Shown here: in pieces, positions 15,141 through 23,946 of the stretch | How the letters are laid out: the number at the start of each line of letters is the position of its first letter | Numbering within the stretch: position 1 is the stretch's first letter | Assembly: GCA_017531795.1 (NCBI GenBank) | Contig: JAFXKH010000054.1 | Location: 1-35,167 of the forward strand | DNA length: 35,167 nt | Direction of reading: 5' to 3' | Origin: Clostridia bacterium | GTDB taxonomy: Bacteria; Bacillota; Clostridia; Christensenellales; Pumilibacteraceae | The notes under the pieces: model-generated | Seen by the model: only the letters and a program-made list of their open reading frames with translations | Databases searched by the model: none | Told to the model about the DNA's origin: nothing | Made by a program: the position numbers and the translations under genes

Positions 15141-15944
15141 ATGTATAAAGTTAAAATGTCGGATTATACGTCAATGCGAACGGGCGGTTGGACGAACGCC
15201 AGAATAATCACAAGCGTAGATAATTTGAAATATAATGGCGCGCTGATTATAGGCAGAGGCACGAACGTACTTTTTTCCGACGTTGACTATGACGGCGAAG
15301 TCTGGATAATGCGTAATGACAGGTTTACCGTCAATGGCAATCTCGTACGGGCGGAAAGCGGAGTAAGCATATCCCGACTTGCACGAACGACTGCAAGTAT
15401 GGGGCTCAGCGGTCTGCAATGGGCGTGCGGTATTCCCGGTTCGGTAGGTGGCGCTGTCGTAATGAACGCAGGCGCGTACGGTGGCGAGTGTCTGGATAAT
15501 CTCCTTAATATCCGTATGCTGACCGAAAAAGGCGAACTGCTACTGACTAGAGATGAACTTACGCCATCGCACAGAAAAACTCTCGGTCTGCCCAACGGCG
15601 TAATTTTAGATGCGACTTTCCGTCTTATTTCCGATTCCAAAGCGACTGAGAAAATCAATAACTTCGACTCGCTTCGCCGTAAGGCTCAACCGTCAGGACG
15701 AACGTTAGGTAGTACCTTTAAAAAAGTAGGCAATAAAAGCGCAGGTCAAATAATCGAAGACGTCGGGCTGAAAGGTCTGTCGGTAGGCAAATCCTTCGTC
15801 AGCGATAAGCACGCAAATTTCATAATAAACGAAGGCGATTCGTCGGCGGACGTACGCTCACTCATAGACATAATAAAACTTCAAGTATACGCCCAAACGG
15901 GTATAAAACTCGAAGAAGAAATTATTTACGCAGGAGAATTTTAA
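15141..15944 (+). CDS. murB: UDP-N-acetylenolpyruvoylglucosamine reductase
   Basis: MurB reduces the enolpyruvyl group to make UDP-MurNAc for peptidoglycan, using FAD and NADPH. The product is 267 aa, shorter than the ~300 aa usual in Bacillota. The N-terminal helical extension is missing and the protein begins almost directly at the TSMRTGG strand. Visible motifs are LIIGRGTNVLFSD (FAD loop, Thr replacing the usual Ser), GLQWACGIPGSVGGAVVMNA, the catalytic Ser region GRTLGSTFKKV and the terminal Glu in LEEEIIYAGEF. The stop overlaps the PHP gene start (TAATG). Start choice is open between 15141 and 15156. Confidence 0.93.
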   Translation: MYKVKMSDYTSMRTGGWTNARIITSVDNLKYNGALIIGRGTNVLFSDVDYDGEVWIMRNDRFTVNGNLVRAESGVSISRLARTTASMGLSGLQWACGIPGSVGGAVVMNAGAYGGECLDNLLNIRMLTEKGELLLTRDELTPSHRKTLGLPNGVILDATFRLISDSKATEKINNFDSLRRKAQPSGRTLGSTFKKVGNKSAGQIIEDVGLKGLSVGKSFVSDKHANFIINEGDSSADVRSLIDIIKLQVYAQTGIKLEEEIIYAGEF

Positions 15945-16690
15945 TGTTACTCGGTGATTATCACACTCATACGACGTATAGCCGAAGCGGTCACGGCAAG
16001 GGAAGCGTTCTCGATAACGCTCGCGTTGCAAGTGAAAAGGGCTTGAAAGAACTCGCTCTGACCGACCACGGTTTTCGTCACGGAGCGTACGGAATAACAA
16101 AAAAAGCCTTCCCGAAATTTCTTACCGACGTAAACGAAGCGCGCTCGTTATATCCCGATTTGAAAATATTCGTAGGCGTGGAAGCGAACTTCGTTTCTCC
16201 CAAGGGAGACCTTGATATTCCCGAGGAAATAGCGGACAAACTGGATATAATCGTCGCAGGGTATCATAAATTCGTCCGTCCGACAAAGGGCGGAATGGGA
16301 TTTGTGCTCCGCAATCTCATCACTAAAAATTCCCGTACTGCCCTCGTTAAAAATACCGACGCATACCTCAACGCTCTTGAAAGGTACGATATAGCCGTTC
16401 TTTCTCATCCGAACAGCGGTTGCAGAATAGATTTGAAAGCAGTGGGCGAGCAGGCGTCGAAAAAGGGCTCGTATATCGAACTTAACGGCAAGCGCGTATC
16501 AATGACGGCGGACGAACTCGTTATGATGGCGTCGCTTGGCTGTAAATTTCTGGCGAATAGCGACGCGCACACACCCGACAGAATAGGCGAAGTGGATATC
16601 TGGACGGAAACGTACAAGCAAAGCGGACTCAGCGCCGACCTGGTGCATAACTATAACCGCCTGCCTCAGTTATTACTCAATAAACGGTAA
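15944..16690 (+). CDS. PHP-domain phosphoesterase (YcdX-like)
   Basis: The product is 248 aa and a single PHP (polymerase and histidinol phosphatase) domain. Metal ligands are visible in DYHTHTTYSRSGHGKG (residues 5-20), ALTDHGFRHG near 40, the Glu in VGVEANF near 79, AGYHKF near 105, LSHPN near 150 and NSDAHTPDRIGE near 205. This metal-ligand set fits YcdX-type enzymes with a trinuclear site. The physiological substrate is unknown. Stop/start overlap with murB and position before whiA match a conserved clostridial arrangement, although rapZ and yvcK, which often lie between PHP and whiA, are absent here. Confidence 0.88.
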   Translation: MLLGDYHTHTTYSRSGHGKGSVLDNARVASEKGLKELALTDHGFRHGAYGITKKAFPKFLTDVNEARSLYPDLKIFVGVEANFVSPKGDLDIPEEIADKLDIIVAGYHKFVRPTKGGMGFVLRNLITKNSRTALVKNTDAYLNALERYDIAVLSHPNSGCRIDLKAVGEQASKKGSYIELNGKRVSMTADELVMMASLGCKFLANSDAHTPDRIGEVDIWTETYKQSGLSADLVHNYNRLPQLLLNKR

Positions 16691-16698
16691 GGAGAATT

Positions 16699-17592
16699 AT
16701 TACGGAAACGCTCAGCAAAAAAGCGAAAGACGAACTTGCTCTTATCCTGCCTTCCAATCGTTACGAAGCGTTGGCGGAACTTTCCGCAATCGTGCAAACG
16801 GCAGGGAGTGTGAATCTTTCAGGCAAGCGCGTAACGGTATCCGTAGTAACGGATAACGAAAATTTGCCCACGCTGTTATCTCGTCTTTCCATAATGCTCC
16901 TTATCCCCCCGCCTGAAACGACTTATTCCAAGCACGTAACGATGACTTTTCAGGGAGGACGGGAATTGCTCGAAAACCTTGGCATTTTCACGGCGGATAT
17001 GACGAGAGTGGAGGGCATAAAAGATGGTATGCTCCGCCATGAAAACGAAAAAAGGTCGTACGTTCGGGGAGCGTTTCTCGGTTCGGGATTTTTATCTACG
17101 GGAAAGAACAACCATATGGAGATCGCTTTTTCGGGCGAAAAACTGCGTGACGAAGTCGTTAAACTTCTGCCATCTGCGATAGGTAGCGTAGGTAAGGGAA
17201 GCCGTAGCGGACGGTCAACGATATATTTTAAAAGCAAAGAAAAAATCAGCGATATGCTCGTCTTTATGGGCGCGACGAAAGCCTCTCTTGCTTTGCAGGA
17301 AGAAATGCTCGTGTCCTCTATCGAAAAAAAAGTGACCGCCACGCAGAACTGCGACGTTGCGAATATTGACAGAGCGATTTCCGCTTCGATAAAACAAATC
17401 GAAGCCATAAATAAAATAGACGGAGATATAGGGCTGGAAAATCTTGACGAAAAACTGCAAACGACTGCTTATCTTCGCAAGAGTTATCCCGAAGCAAATA
17501 TAAGCGAACTTGCGGACATGCTAGGCGTAAGCAAATCGTGTATCGCTCATCGCCTGGAAAAACTTTTATCCCTCGCAAACAAACAAAAATAA
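16699..17592 (+). CDS. whiA: WhiA-like sporulation/division regulator, probable ATT start
   Basis: WhiA is a DNA-binding protein combining a degenerate LAGLIDADG homing-endonuclease domain with a C-terminal helix-turn-helix. In Bacillota it influences division and chromosome segregation. The C-terminal HTH ISELADMLGVSKSCIAHRLE is clear, and RGAFLGSGFLS belongs to the LAGLIDADG-like core. No ATG, GTG or TTG occurs at the family N-terminus. The sequence TETLSKKAKDELALI aligns with the usual MSFSSxVKxEL start and is preceded in frame by ATT at 16696 and 16699, four to five bases or less after AAGGAG (16689-16694). The next common start, TTG 16771, would delete 24 conserved residues. ATT initiation, as known for infC, is therefore the best reading. 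Length 297 aa. Confidence 0.85.
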   Translation: MTETLSKKAKDELALILPSNRYEALAELSAIVQTAGSVNLSGKRVTVSVVTDNENLPTLLSRLSIMLLIPPPETTYSKHVTMTFQGGRELLENLGIFTADMTRVEGIKDGMLRHENEKRSYVRGAFLGSGFLSTGKNNHMEIAFSGEKLRDEVVKLLPSAIGSVGKGSRSGRSTIYFKSKEKISDMLVFMGATKASLALQEEMLVSSIEKKVTATQNCDVANIDRAISASIKQIEAINKIDGDIGLENLDEKLQTTAYLRKSYPEANISELADMLGVSKSCIAHRLEKLLSLANKQK

Positions 17593-17603
17593 GAGAGAAA
17601 AAC

Positions 17604-20600
17604 ATGGAAAACAACAGACAATTTGCGCACTTACATTTACATACAGAGTATTCTTTGCTTGATGGAGCGACCAAAATAAGCAAACTGTTTTCCCGTTGCG
17701 CCGAACTCGGACAATCTGCCGTTGCTATAACCGACCACGGCAATATGTACGGCGCAATGACTTTCTATAAAGAAGCGGTAGCGTTCAACAAAAAGAGTGA
17801 TTTTAAAGTCAAGCCCATTATCGGTTGCGAGGTGTATACTGCGCCCGACCGTCACGTGCATACCACTCCGCCCGGACAACGCAAACCCAAAGCCAACCAC
17901 CTCGTACTTTTGTGTAAAAATGAAACGGGTTATCATAACCTTATCAAACTCGTGTCGCTTGGCTTTACGGAGGGATTATATTATAAGCCGAGAATAGACT
18001 TTAAGTTGCTCGAAAAGTACCACGAAGGACTTATATGCCTGTCCGCCTGCGTAGCGGGAGAACTTCCGCAAGCGATACTTGCAGGCAATATGGAGGAGGC
18101 TCATAGAGTCGTTGATAAGTTCGTCCGTCTGTTCGGCGACGATTATTATATTGAAATACAAGACCACAATCTCCGTTCGCAAAAAACGGTACTGCCTTAT
18201 CTCGTCAGTATAGCGCGTGAGCATAACGTCAAACTCGTCGCTACCAACGACGTGCATTATCTCCGTAAAAAGGACGCCCGTACGCAAAAGGTTCTTCAAT
18301 GTATAGCCTTTGGCGATAAACTTTCGGCAAACGACGAAATGAACAGCGTAACCGAAAGTAGCGACGGCGTGGACGACGACAGTTATTTCCCGACTAAGGA
18401 GTTTTATCTGAAAAGCCGTGAAGAAATGGAAGAAGTTTTCCCGAACTTCTCAGATGCGCTTGATAATACTCTTGAAATAGCGGATAAATGCGGAGATCCA
18501 AAAGCCTTTTTCGCAAAGAAAATGCTTTATCCCGTCTATGACTCGCCCGACGGTATGACGAGCGACGAGTATTTATATAAACTGCTCTATGACGGCTTAA
18601 AGAAAAAGTACAAAGAAATAACGCCCGAAATAAAAGCGCGCGCAGACTTTGAGTTCAGCGTAGTTTCGGGAATGGGCTTTACCGATTACTTCCTCGTCGT
18701 GTGGGATTTTATCAACTACGCCGAGAGTATAGGCATACCCGTTGGTCCGGGCAGAGGAAGTGGCGCGGGCAGTATCATAGCCTACGCGATAGGTATCACG
18801 AAAATCGAACCACTTGGTTTCGATCTCTTCTTCGAGCGTTTCTTGAACCCCGAGCGTGTATCCAACCCCGACTTTGATATAGACTTTTGCGTGGAAAGAC
18901 GTGGTGAAGTTATCGACTACGTAAGAAGCAAATACGGTGACGACCACGTTTCGCAGATATGTACTTTCGGAACGATGGCGAGCAAAGCCGCGATAAAGGA
19001 CGTTGGCAGAGTGCTGGACGTACCCTTCGCGGATATGAACAGAATTACCAAACTTATGCCCAAAATGATGGGCAAGCTGACGATAGAACACGTTCTCGGC
19101 AAAAAAGCGGATAAGGAAGGAGTATACCATACCATACCCGACTTAAAAGAGATATATGAAACCGATCCTATCCTTCATCAAGTTCTTGATATAGCAATCG
19201 AAATAGAAGGTATGCCTCGTCAGACGGGCTTACACGCGGCAGGCGTTATCATCTGTCGAGATCCCATAAGCGACCACGCGCCTTTGTCAATGAACGGACA
19301 GGGCATAGTGGCTTGTCAGTATAATATGGTGCAGATAGAAGAACTCGGACTGCTCAAAATGGACTTCCTCGGATTGATGAACTTGACGGATATCAAGAAA
19401 GCCATAGATATTGTGGAAGAAACGACGGGCAAACGCATAGATTTTTATTCTATGGGCGTAGACGATGCCGACGTTTATAAAATGATAGGCGAGGGCGACA
19501 CGCACGCCGTTTTCCAGCTCGAAAGCGGTGGTATGAAAAACTTCATGAAAGACTTGAAGCCCGACTGCATTGAAGACATAATAGCGGGAATATCATTATA
19601 CCGCCCCGGACCTATGCAATATATAGGAACGTACGTCCATAACAAAAAGCACCCCGAAGAAATAACCTACGAACACCCTGCGCTTAAAAAGAATCTTGAA
19701 ATGACTTACGGCGTTATGGTGTATCAGGAACAGGTTATGAATATTTGCCGTGAACTTGCGGGATATTCAATGGGTGGCGCGGATGCAATCCGCCGTATGA
19801 TGAGTAAGAAAAAGCACGACGCTCTTGCCGCGCAGAGAGAGATTTTCATAAACGGCGGTAGTTTCACCAACGAAAAGGGCGAAACCGTACCCGTTCCGGG
19901 CGCAGTAGCAAACGGTATGAGCAAAGAGCAAGCGGATAAACTTTTCTCCGAAATGATGGACTTCGCCTCATACGCCTTCAACAAATCACACGCAGCGGCG
20001 TATGCTTTCGTGGCGTATCAGACGGCGTATATGAAATGCCATCATCTGAAAGAGTTTATCGTCGCAGTTCTTAATAACCGCATAACCAAGATTGAAGAAA
20101 TCACCAACTATCTGACTTACTTAAAGAACAAAGGAATAAAAGTCCTTCCTCCCGATATCAACAAATCGTTAGTCGGCTTTGCGGTAGAAGGCGACTGCGT
20201 TCGTGTTGGTCTTGCCGCCGTAAAAGGCATTGGCGAAGGCATTATGGAACAGCTCGTAGCCGAAAGAAAAAAGGGTGGTGACTATAAGGATTATTACGAA
20301 TTCTTAAACCGCGCGTACGAATTGAGAATTAACAGTCGCATACTTGAAGGACTGATATATTCGGGCGCGTTCGACTGTTTTGGAAAACCGCGTTCAGTAC
20401 TTGTGCAAGCAACCCCGTTGCTACTTGATAGAGTTAACGTGGATAAAAAAGCGCGTTCGGGCGGACAATATTATATGTTCGATATGCCCGAAGTAGGCGG
20501 ACAGTTGGAAGACTTCGTGTGGCCGAACGTCAAGGAATACGATAGCCGTGAAAAACTTCGTTTGGAAAAGCAGGTGGCGGGCGTATACCTTACCGGACAT

Positions 20601-21212
20601 CCGCTTGAATCTTACGAAGCGCGTTTGAGTAAAATGGAACATAACAGCGCGGATATAAACAAACTCGGTGTTGAAGGCGACGAGGAGGAAGTGTTTGAAA
20701 CGAACGGACTCAGCGACGGCTCAACCGTGCGCCTCAGCGGTATGCTCATTTCTGCCGAACGTAAGTTTACCAAAGCGGGCAAGGAGTTTGGCGTAGGCGC
20801 GCTCGAAGATCTCGTAGGCACAGTAAACGTTATGCTCTCTCCCTCTGCTTGGGGAAAATATAAACGTTCGTTCGTATCGGATAAACTCGTTACTATAACG
20901 GGTAAAGTATCGGCAGACGGCTCGCGTGAGCCAAGCGTATGGATATCCTCAATCGAAGAATGGGCGGACACTTCCGCGCCAATCGTTACGATAGAGAACA
21001 AAAAAATCTGTTGTTATATCGGCGGAGGCAAAGTGGATGAAATTATGCCTGAAATCAACGAAATAGCAGACGCTTATAAAGGCAACGACGATTTGTATAT
21101 CAAAGACGTCGTAGCGAATAAACTATATAAGACAAACGTAAAAATAGACGCTCTTGGAGCAAGAGCAGAACTGGTTATGTTACTCGGCGATGAAAACGTT
21201 AAATTAGCATAA
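17604..21212 (+). CDS. dnaE: DNA polymerase III subunit alpha
   Basis: Replicative polymerase of the DnaE type, 1202 aa from ATG 17604, where the family N-terminus FAHLHLHTEYSLLDGA begins. Order of domains: PHP (about 1-280), palm/thumb/fingers with GPGRGSGAGS near 380 and the catalytic NPDFDIDFC near 420, a helix-hairpin-helix region, then an OB-fold domain (about 990-1100) with VRLSGMLISAERK. The C-terminal ~70 residues are typical of DnaE1-like proteins. In Bacillota DnaE usually works alongside PolC; PolC is not in the window. The whiA-dnaE-pfkA order is conserved in clostridia. The ribosome-binding site (AGAGAGAAA) is weak. Confidence 0.97.
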   Translation: MENNRQFAHLHLHTEYSLLDGATKISKLFSRCAELGQSAVAITDHGNMYGAMTFYKEAVAFNKKSDFKVKPIIGCEVYTAPDRHVHTTPPGQRKPKANHLVLLCKNETGYHNLIKLVSLGFTEGLYYKPRIDFKLLEKYHEGLICLSACVAGELPQAILAGNMEEAHRVVDKFVRLFGDDYYIEIQDHNLRSQKTVLPYLVSIAREHNVKLVATNDVHYLRKKDARTQKVLQCIAFGDKLSANDEMNSVTESSDGVDDDSYFPTKEFYLKSREEMEEVFPNFSDALDNTLEIADKCGDPKAFFAKKMLYPVYDSPDGMTSDEYLYKLLYDGLKKKYKEITPEIKARADFEFSVVSGMGFTDYFLVVWDFINYAESIGIPVGPGRGSGAGSIIAYAIGITKIEPLGFDLFFERFLNPERVSNPDFDIDFCVERRGEVIDYVRSKYGDDHVSQICTFGTMASKAAIKDVGRVLDVPFADMNRITKLMPKMMGKLTIEHVLGKKADKEGVYHTIPDLKEIYETDPILHQVLDIAIEIEGMPRQTGLHAAGVIICRDPISDHAPLSMNGQGIVACQYNMVQIEELGLLKMDFLGLMNLTDIKKAIDIVEETTGKRIDFYSMGVDDADVYKMIGEGDTHAVFQLESGGMKNFMKDLKPDCIEDIIAGISLYRPGPMQYIGTYVHNKKHPEEITYEHPALKKNLEMTYGVMVYQEQVMNICRELAGYSMGGADAIRRMMSKKKHDALAAQREIFINGGSFTNEKGETVPVPGAVANGMSKEQADKLFSEMMDFASYAFNKSHAAAYAFVAYQTAYMKCHHLKEFIVAVLNNRITKIEEITNYLTYLKNKGIKVLPPDINKSLVGFAVEGDCVRVGLAAVKGIGEGIMEQLVAERKKGGDYKDYYEFLNRAYELRINSRILEGLIYSGAFDCFGKPRSVLVQATPLLLDRVNVDKKARSGGQYYMFDMPEVGGQLEDFVWPNVKEYDSREKLRLEKQVAGVYLTGHPLESYEARLSKMEHNSADINKLGVEGDEEEVFETNGLSDGSTVRLSGMLISAERKFTKAGKEFGVGALEDLVGTVNVMLSPSAWGKYKRSFVSDKLVTITGKVSADGSREPSVWISSIEEWADTSAPIVTIENKKICCYIGGGKVDEIMPEINEIADAYKGNDDLYIKDVVANKLYKTNVKIDALGARAELVMLLGDENVKLA

Positions 21213-21241
21213 CCCGATAAACACTCACAGCGAGGTGACTT

Positions 21242-22201
21242 ATGAAAAGAATAGGAGTTTTGACAAGTGGCGGTGACGCGCCGGGTATGAACGCCGCAAT
21301 TCGCGCAGTCGTTCGTACCGCAATAGTTAACGGGATGGAAGTAATCGGTATAGAAAGAGGGTATCAGGGTACGCTGGACAAGGCGTTCCGCCCGATGGGT
21401 ATGCGCTCGGTGTCGGATACCGTACAGCGTGGAGGTACGATTCTCCGTACTGCCCGTTGCGCTGACTTCGTCAAAAGCGAATATCAGGACGTGGCGATAG
21501 CCAACATGCGCGAAGCAGGTATGGAGGGCTTGGTCGTAATAGGTGGCGACGGATCTCTCCGTGGAGCGCAGGCGTTATCGAATAAAGGTTTCCCGACGGT
21601 AGGTATACCGGGAACGATAGATAATGACCTTGAATATACCGACTACACGCTTGGTTTTCATACGGCGTGCGACACCTGTCTTGAAGCGATTGACAAAATC
21701 CGTGACACGTCGTCTTCTCACGACAGATTCACGATAATCGAAGTTATGGGCCGTCGTTGCGGTGATATCGCTCTGTATACGGGCATTGCGGGCGGAGCAG
21801 AACTTATCATTATCCCCGAAGTAAATCTGACCTTCTCGCAGATTAAAAAGGAACTTATCGACGCTTCTCATAAGGGTAAAACGAGCGGGCTCGTCGTACT
21901 TGCCGAGGGCGTCTGCTCGGCTGACGAATTGATGAAATATCTCCAACGTGAAACTAAACTTTCCGTGCGCGCCACCGTACTCGGACATCAACAGCGTGGT
22001 GGAAGCCCGACGATGCGTGACAGAATGCTCGCAACGCAGTTCGGCTATCACGCCGTCGGACTGCTTAAAAAAGATATTGGTAACCGCGTAGTAGGTATTC
22101 GCAAAGAAAAAATCGTGGATGACGATATTGACGAAGCGCTTGCGCTTCCGCATAAGTTCAAAAAAGAACTTTATAAAATGGCGAACGTCGTTTCACAGTA
22201 A
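21242..22201 (+). CDS. pfkA: ATP-dependent 6-phosphofructokinase
   Basis: The committed step of glycolysis, fructose 6-phosphate to fructose 1,6-bisphosphate. The product is 319 aa, the exact size of the bacterial ATP-PFK group. Motifs: GVLTSGGDAPGMNAAIRAVV, IGGDGSLRGA (the Gly after GGD favours ATP over pyrophosphate), the catalytic GTIDNDLEYTD and VMGRRCGDIALYTG, and GHQQRGGSPT. GAGGTGA precedes the ATG. It ends the murB-to-pfkA gene run and is followed by a strong terminator. Confidence 0.97.
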   Translation: MKRIGVLTSGGDAPGMNAAIRAVVRTAIVNGMEVIGIERGYQGTLDKAFRPMGMRSVSDTVQRGGTILRTARCADFVKSEYQDVAIANMREAGMEGLVVIGGDGSLRGAQALSNKGFPTVGIPGTIDNDLEYTDYTLGFHTACDTCLEAIDKIRDTSSSHDRFTIIEVMGRRCGDIALYTGIAGGAELIIIPEVNLTFSQIKKELIDASHKGKTSGLVVLAEGVCSADELMKYLQRETKLSVRATVLGHQQRGGSPTMRDRMLATQFGYHAVGLLKKDIGNRVVGIRKEKIVDDDIDEALALPHKFKKELYKMANVVSQ

Positions 22202-22222
22202 TTTCGGAAAGCATAAAAACGT

Positions 22223-22263
22223 AAGAGCAAGGATAAATGATCTTCTCCTTGCTCTTTTTTTTT
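22223..22263 (+). terminator. Rho-independent terminator of pfkA
   Basis: An 11-bp stem AAGAGCAAGGA (22223-22233) with TCCTTGCTCTT (22246-22256), a 12-base loop and a continuing run of T to 22263. Confidence 0.92.
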
Positions 22264-22296
22264 CTTAGATAATCTCTCCGATAAGAATCCTTATTC

Positions 22297-22324
22297 ACAT
22301 CTTTTGCGACTCCTTCGTATAATA
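22297..22324 (+). promoter_or_regulatory. Promoter of the collagen-like gene, possibly sigma-K type
   Basis: CGTATAATA at 22316-22324 differs from the sigma-K/sigma-E -10 pattern CATANNNTA at one position. An AC dinucleotide (22297-22298) lies 17 bases upstream, as in sigma-K promoters. TATAAT (22318-22323) also fits sigma-A, but no good TTGACA-like box precedes it. Late mother-cell expression would suit a spore-surface collagen-like protein. Confidence 0.4.
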
Positions 22325-22374
22325 TAATAAACACGGACTAAGGTCTGTAATAGTCATAAGAAAAGGAGTGAGTT

Positions 22375-23058
22375 ATGTTCTTCTGTAATAACAATTGCGG
22401 AAATAATTGTCGGCATGACTGTCAATGCGATCGTCATCGTCCTTGCCGGCCTGAAATTCCCGACTATAACGGATATTATCCCGTACCCGGTCCTCAAGGT
22501 CCTGCCGGTCCTATGGGACCTCGCGGAGCGACGGGAGCAGTCGGACCCCAAGGCCCTATGGGACCGCAAGGCTTTGCAGGCGCAACGGGTGCAACGGGAG
22601 CAGTCGGACCTCAGGGTCCTATGGGACCGCAAGGCGGAGTCGGACCTGCCGGACCTATCGGCCCTACCGGATCTACTGGCCCTACGGGAGCGACGGGCCC
22701 TACGGGAGCGACAGGCGCGACGGGTGCAGACGGAGCAGTGGGTCCTACGGGATCTATCGGACCTATCGGCCCTATCGGCCCTACCGGCCCTACCGGACCT
22801 ACTGGTCCTACCGGATCTACTGGCCCTACCGGACCTATCGGACCTACCGGACCTACTGGCCCTATCGGCCCTATCGGACCTACGGGAGCTACCGGCCCTA
22901 CGGGAGCTACCGGCCCTACGGGAGCGACAGGCGCGACGGGCGCGGACGCAACGATTACTCCTGCCGGCGCAGTTGACGATGCAACGCAAAATACTATCGT
23001 AGCGCAGTTCAACTTATTGCTCGCTAACCTGCGCGCCGCAGGCTTGCTCGAAGCTTAA
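22375..23058 (+). CDS. Collagen-like (Gly-X-Y) repeat protein, probable spore surface
   Basis: The product is 227 aa. A Cys/His/Asn-rich head (first ~35 residues, with CNNNCGNNC and CQCDRH-type clusters) leads into about 50 uninterrupted Gly-X-Y triplets, mostly GPT, GPI, GPQ and GAT (about residues 38-190). A short C-terminal oligomerisation-like segment follows, ending [19 protein letters not shown]. There is no signal peptide. This resembles BclA-type exosporium filament proteins of Bacillus and related clostridial spore proteins; Thr-rich triplets are potential glycosylation sites. The DNA repeats are coding. Good ribosome-binding site AAAAGGAGTGAG. Adjacent cwlJ and gerQ strengthen a spore-coat assignment. 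Confidence 0.85.
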   Translation: MFFCNNNCGNNCRHDCQCDRHRPCRPEIPDYNGYYPVPGPQGPAGPMGPRGATGAVGPQGPMGPQGFAGATGATGAVGPQGPMGPQGGVGPAGPIGPTGSTGPTGATGPTGATGATGADGAVGPTGSIGPIGPIGPTGPTGPTGPTGSTGPTGPIGPTGPTGPIGPIGPTGATGPTGATGPTGATGATGADATITPAGAVDDATQNTIVAQFNLLLANLRAAGLLEA

Positions 23059-23075
23059 GCTATCAAACGAAAGAG

Positions 23076-23101
23076 AAAGGACTGCCAACGGGTAGTCCTT
23101 T
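23076..23101 (+). terminator. Hairpin after the collagen-like gene
   Basis: An 11-pair stem with one G-U pair (23076-23086 with 23091-23101) and an AACG loop. It lacks a long U-tract and lies only 17 bases before cwlJ, so it may attenuate rather than stop transcription. Confidence 0.65.
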
Positions 23102-23118
23102 CGCTACTTAATAATTCA

Positions 23119-23526
23119 ATGAACGATCACGAACTAATTGCAAGACTAATAAAATGTGAGGCGGAAGGGGAGGGCGACGTAGGTCAACGCGCCGTCGCCA
23201 CAGTCATTATGAACCGAGTACGAATCCGCGAGGGTGAGTACGGCAGATACAACACGCCGAGAGATGTCATCTTTGCCGAAAACCAATTCGAGTGCGTTAG
23301 TGGCGCGCGGAATATCTATACCGTAAGTCCCGAACAACGTCACTACGAAATTGCCGAGTGGGCGATAAACGGCGGACGTCTGGGCGGGGTAGACGATGCG
23401 CTGTGGTTTTTTAACCCATTCTCGGACGTATGCCCAGACCGTTTTTCCAATCAATCGGGTTTTTTTTACGCGCGTATAGGCGAGCATTGTTTCTACGCGC
23501 CCACGTCCCAATACTATTCAACTTAA
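23119..23526 (+). CDS. cwlJ: CwlJ-like spore cortex-lytic hydrolase
   Basis: The product is 135 aa, a single SleB/CwlJ hydrolase domain with no signal peptide or peptidoglycan-binding repeat, which is the CwlJ rather than SleB form. CwlJ is held in the spore coat and degrades cortex during germination, especially in response to calcium-dipicolinate. Motifs: the catalytic Glu in IARLIKCEAEGEGDVGQRAV near residue 14, VIMNRVR, ENQFECV and the aromatic ALWFFNP with a C-terminal FYAR...H.FY pattern. No clear Shine-Dalgarno precedes the ATG. It is followed 11 bases later by a gerQ-like gene, whose product is required for CwlJ localisation in Bacillus. Confidence 0.9.
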   Translation: MNDHELIARLIKCEAEGEGDVGQRAVATVIMNRVRIREGEYGRYNTPRDVIFAENQFECVSGARNIYTVSPEQRHYEIAEWAINGGRLGGVDDALWFFNPFSDVCPDRFSNQSGFFYARIGEHCFYAPTSQYYST

Positions 23527-23537
23527 AAGGAGAAATT

Positions 23538-23789
23538 ATGTCAATAGAAATTCCCACCAACACACCCGACTTAAACGAACAGCCATATCGCGGTTCTTTT
23601 CAGCAACTTTTTCAAGCAAACATCGGCAGACAGGTCAAAATAGATTTTCTCGTCGGCTCGTCTAGTCTCGTCAGTCAAAGCGGTATTATCCATGCCGTAA
23701 CCTCTCAGTACGTCGTTTTGCGCAATATTGCGCGTGAAACGTACGTCGCTTGTGATAATTATTCCATAAAATTCGTCACTTTTTTGTAA
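23538..23789 (+). CDS. gerQ: GerQ-like spore coat protein
   Basis: The product is 83 aa. The C-terminal ~65 residues follow the GerQ pattern: a short helix then N-x-G-x-x-V/A beta strand (FQANIGRQVKIDFLVG), a GIIHAVTSQYVVLRNIARET strand pair corresponding to GIIEAAGRDHIILSDP, and a terminal Y-x-x-x-VTF (YSIKFVTFL). GerQ is a coat protein crosslinked in the spore and needed for CwlJ assembly. The N-terminal glycine/glutamine-rich extension of Bacillus GerQ is missing. AAAAGGAG precedes the ATG. Identification is supported by the cwlJ neighbour. Confidence 0.8.
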   Translation: MSIEIPTNTPDLNEQPYRGSFQQLFQANIGRQVKIDFLVGSSSLVSQSGIIHAVTSQYVVLRNIARETYVACDNYSIKFVTFL

Positions 23790-23946
23790 AAACCCGTGCT
23801 TGCAAAAATGAGAAATTCATATTTTAAGCATAATAGACAAAATTATTTGACATTTGCGCTGGGAGAAAGTAATTTCTGAAATAACGCATTTTACCTCAAA
23901 TTCAATATTTCTCCTACAAAATACCGTAAAATTAAGAAGAAAAATA

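Noticed and set aside
17538..17603. Upstream extension of dnaE
   Set aside because: It lies inside the whiA 3' end and precedes the conserved DnaE N-terminus; ATG 17604 fits the family.
22354..22989. Long minus-strand frame rich in Arg and Ser, and other frames across the collagen-like gene
   Set aside because: Mirror of the Gly-X-Y coding repeat; composition is non-protein-like and there is no ribosome-binding site.
22375..23058. Dense short repeats that could be taken for a CRISPR array or minisatellite
   Set aside because: The period is three codons-based (Gly-X-Y) in one open frame with a good ribosome-binding site; there are no constant repeats with unique spacers.
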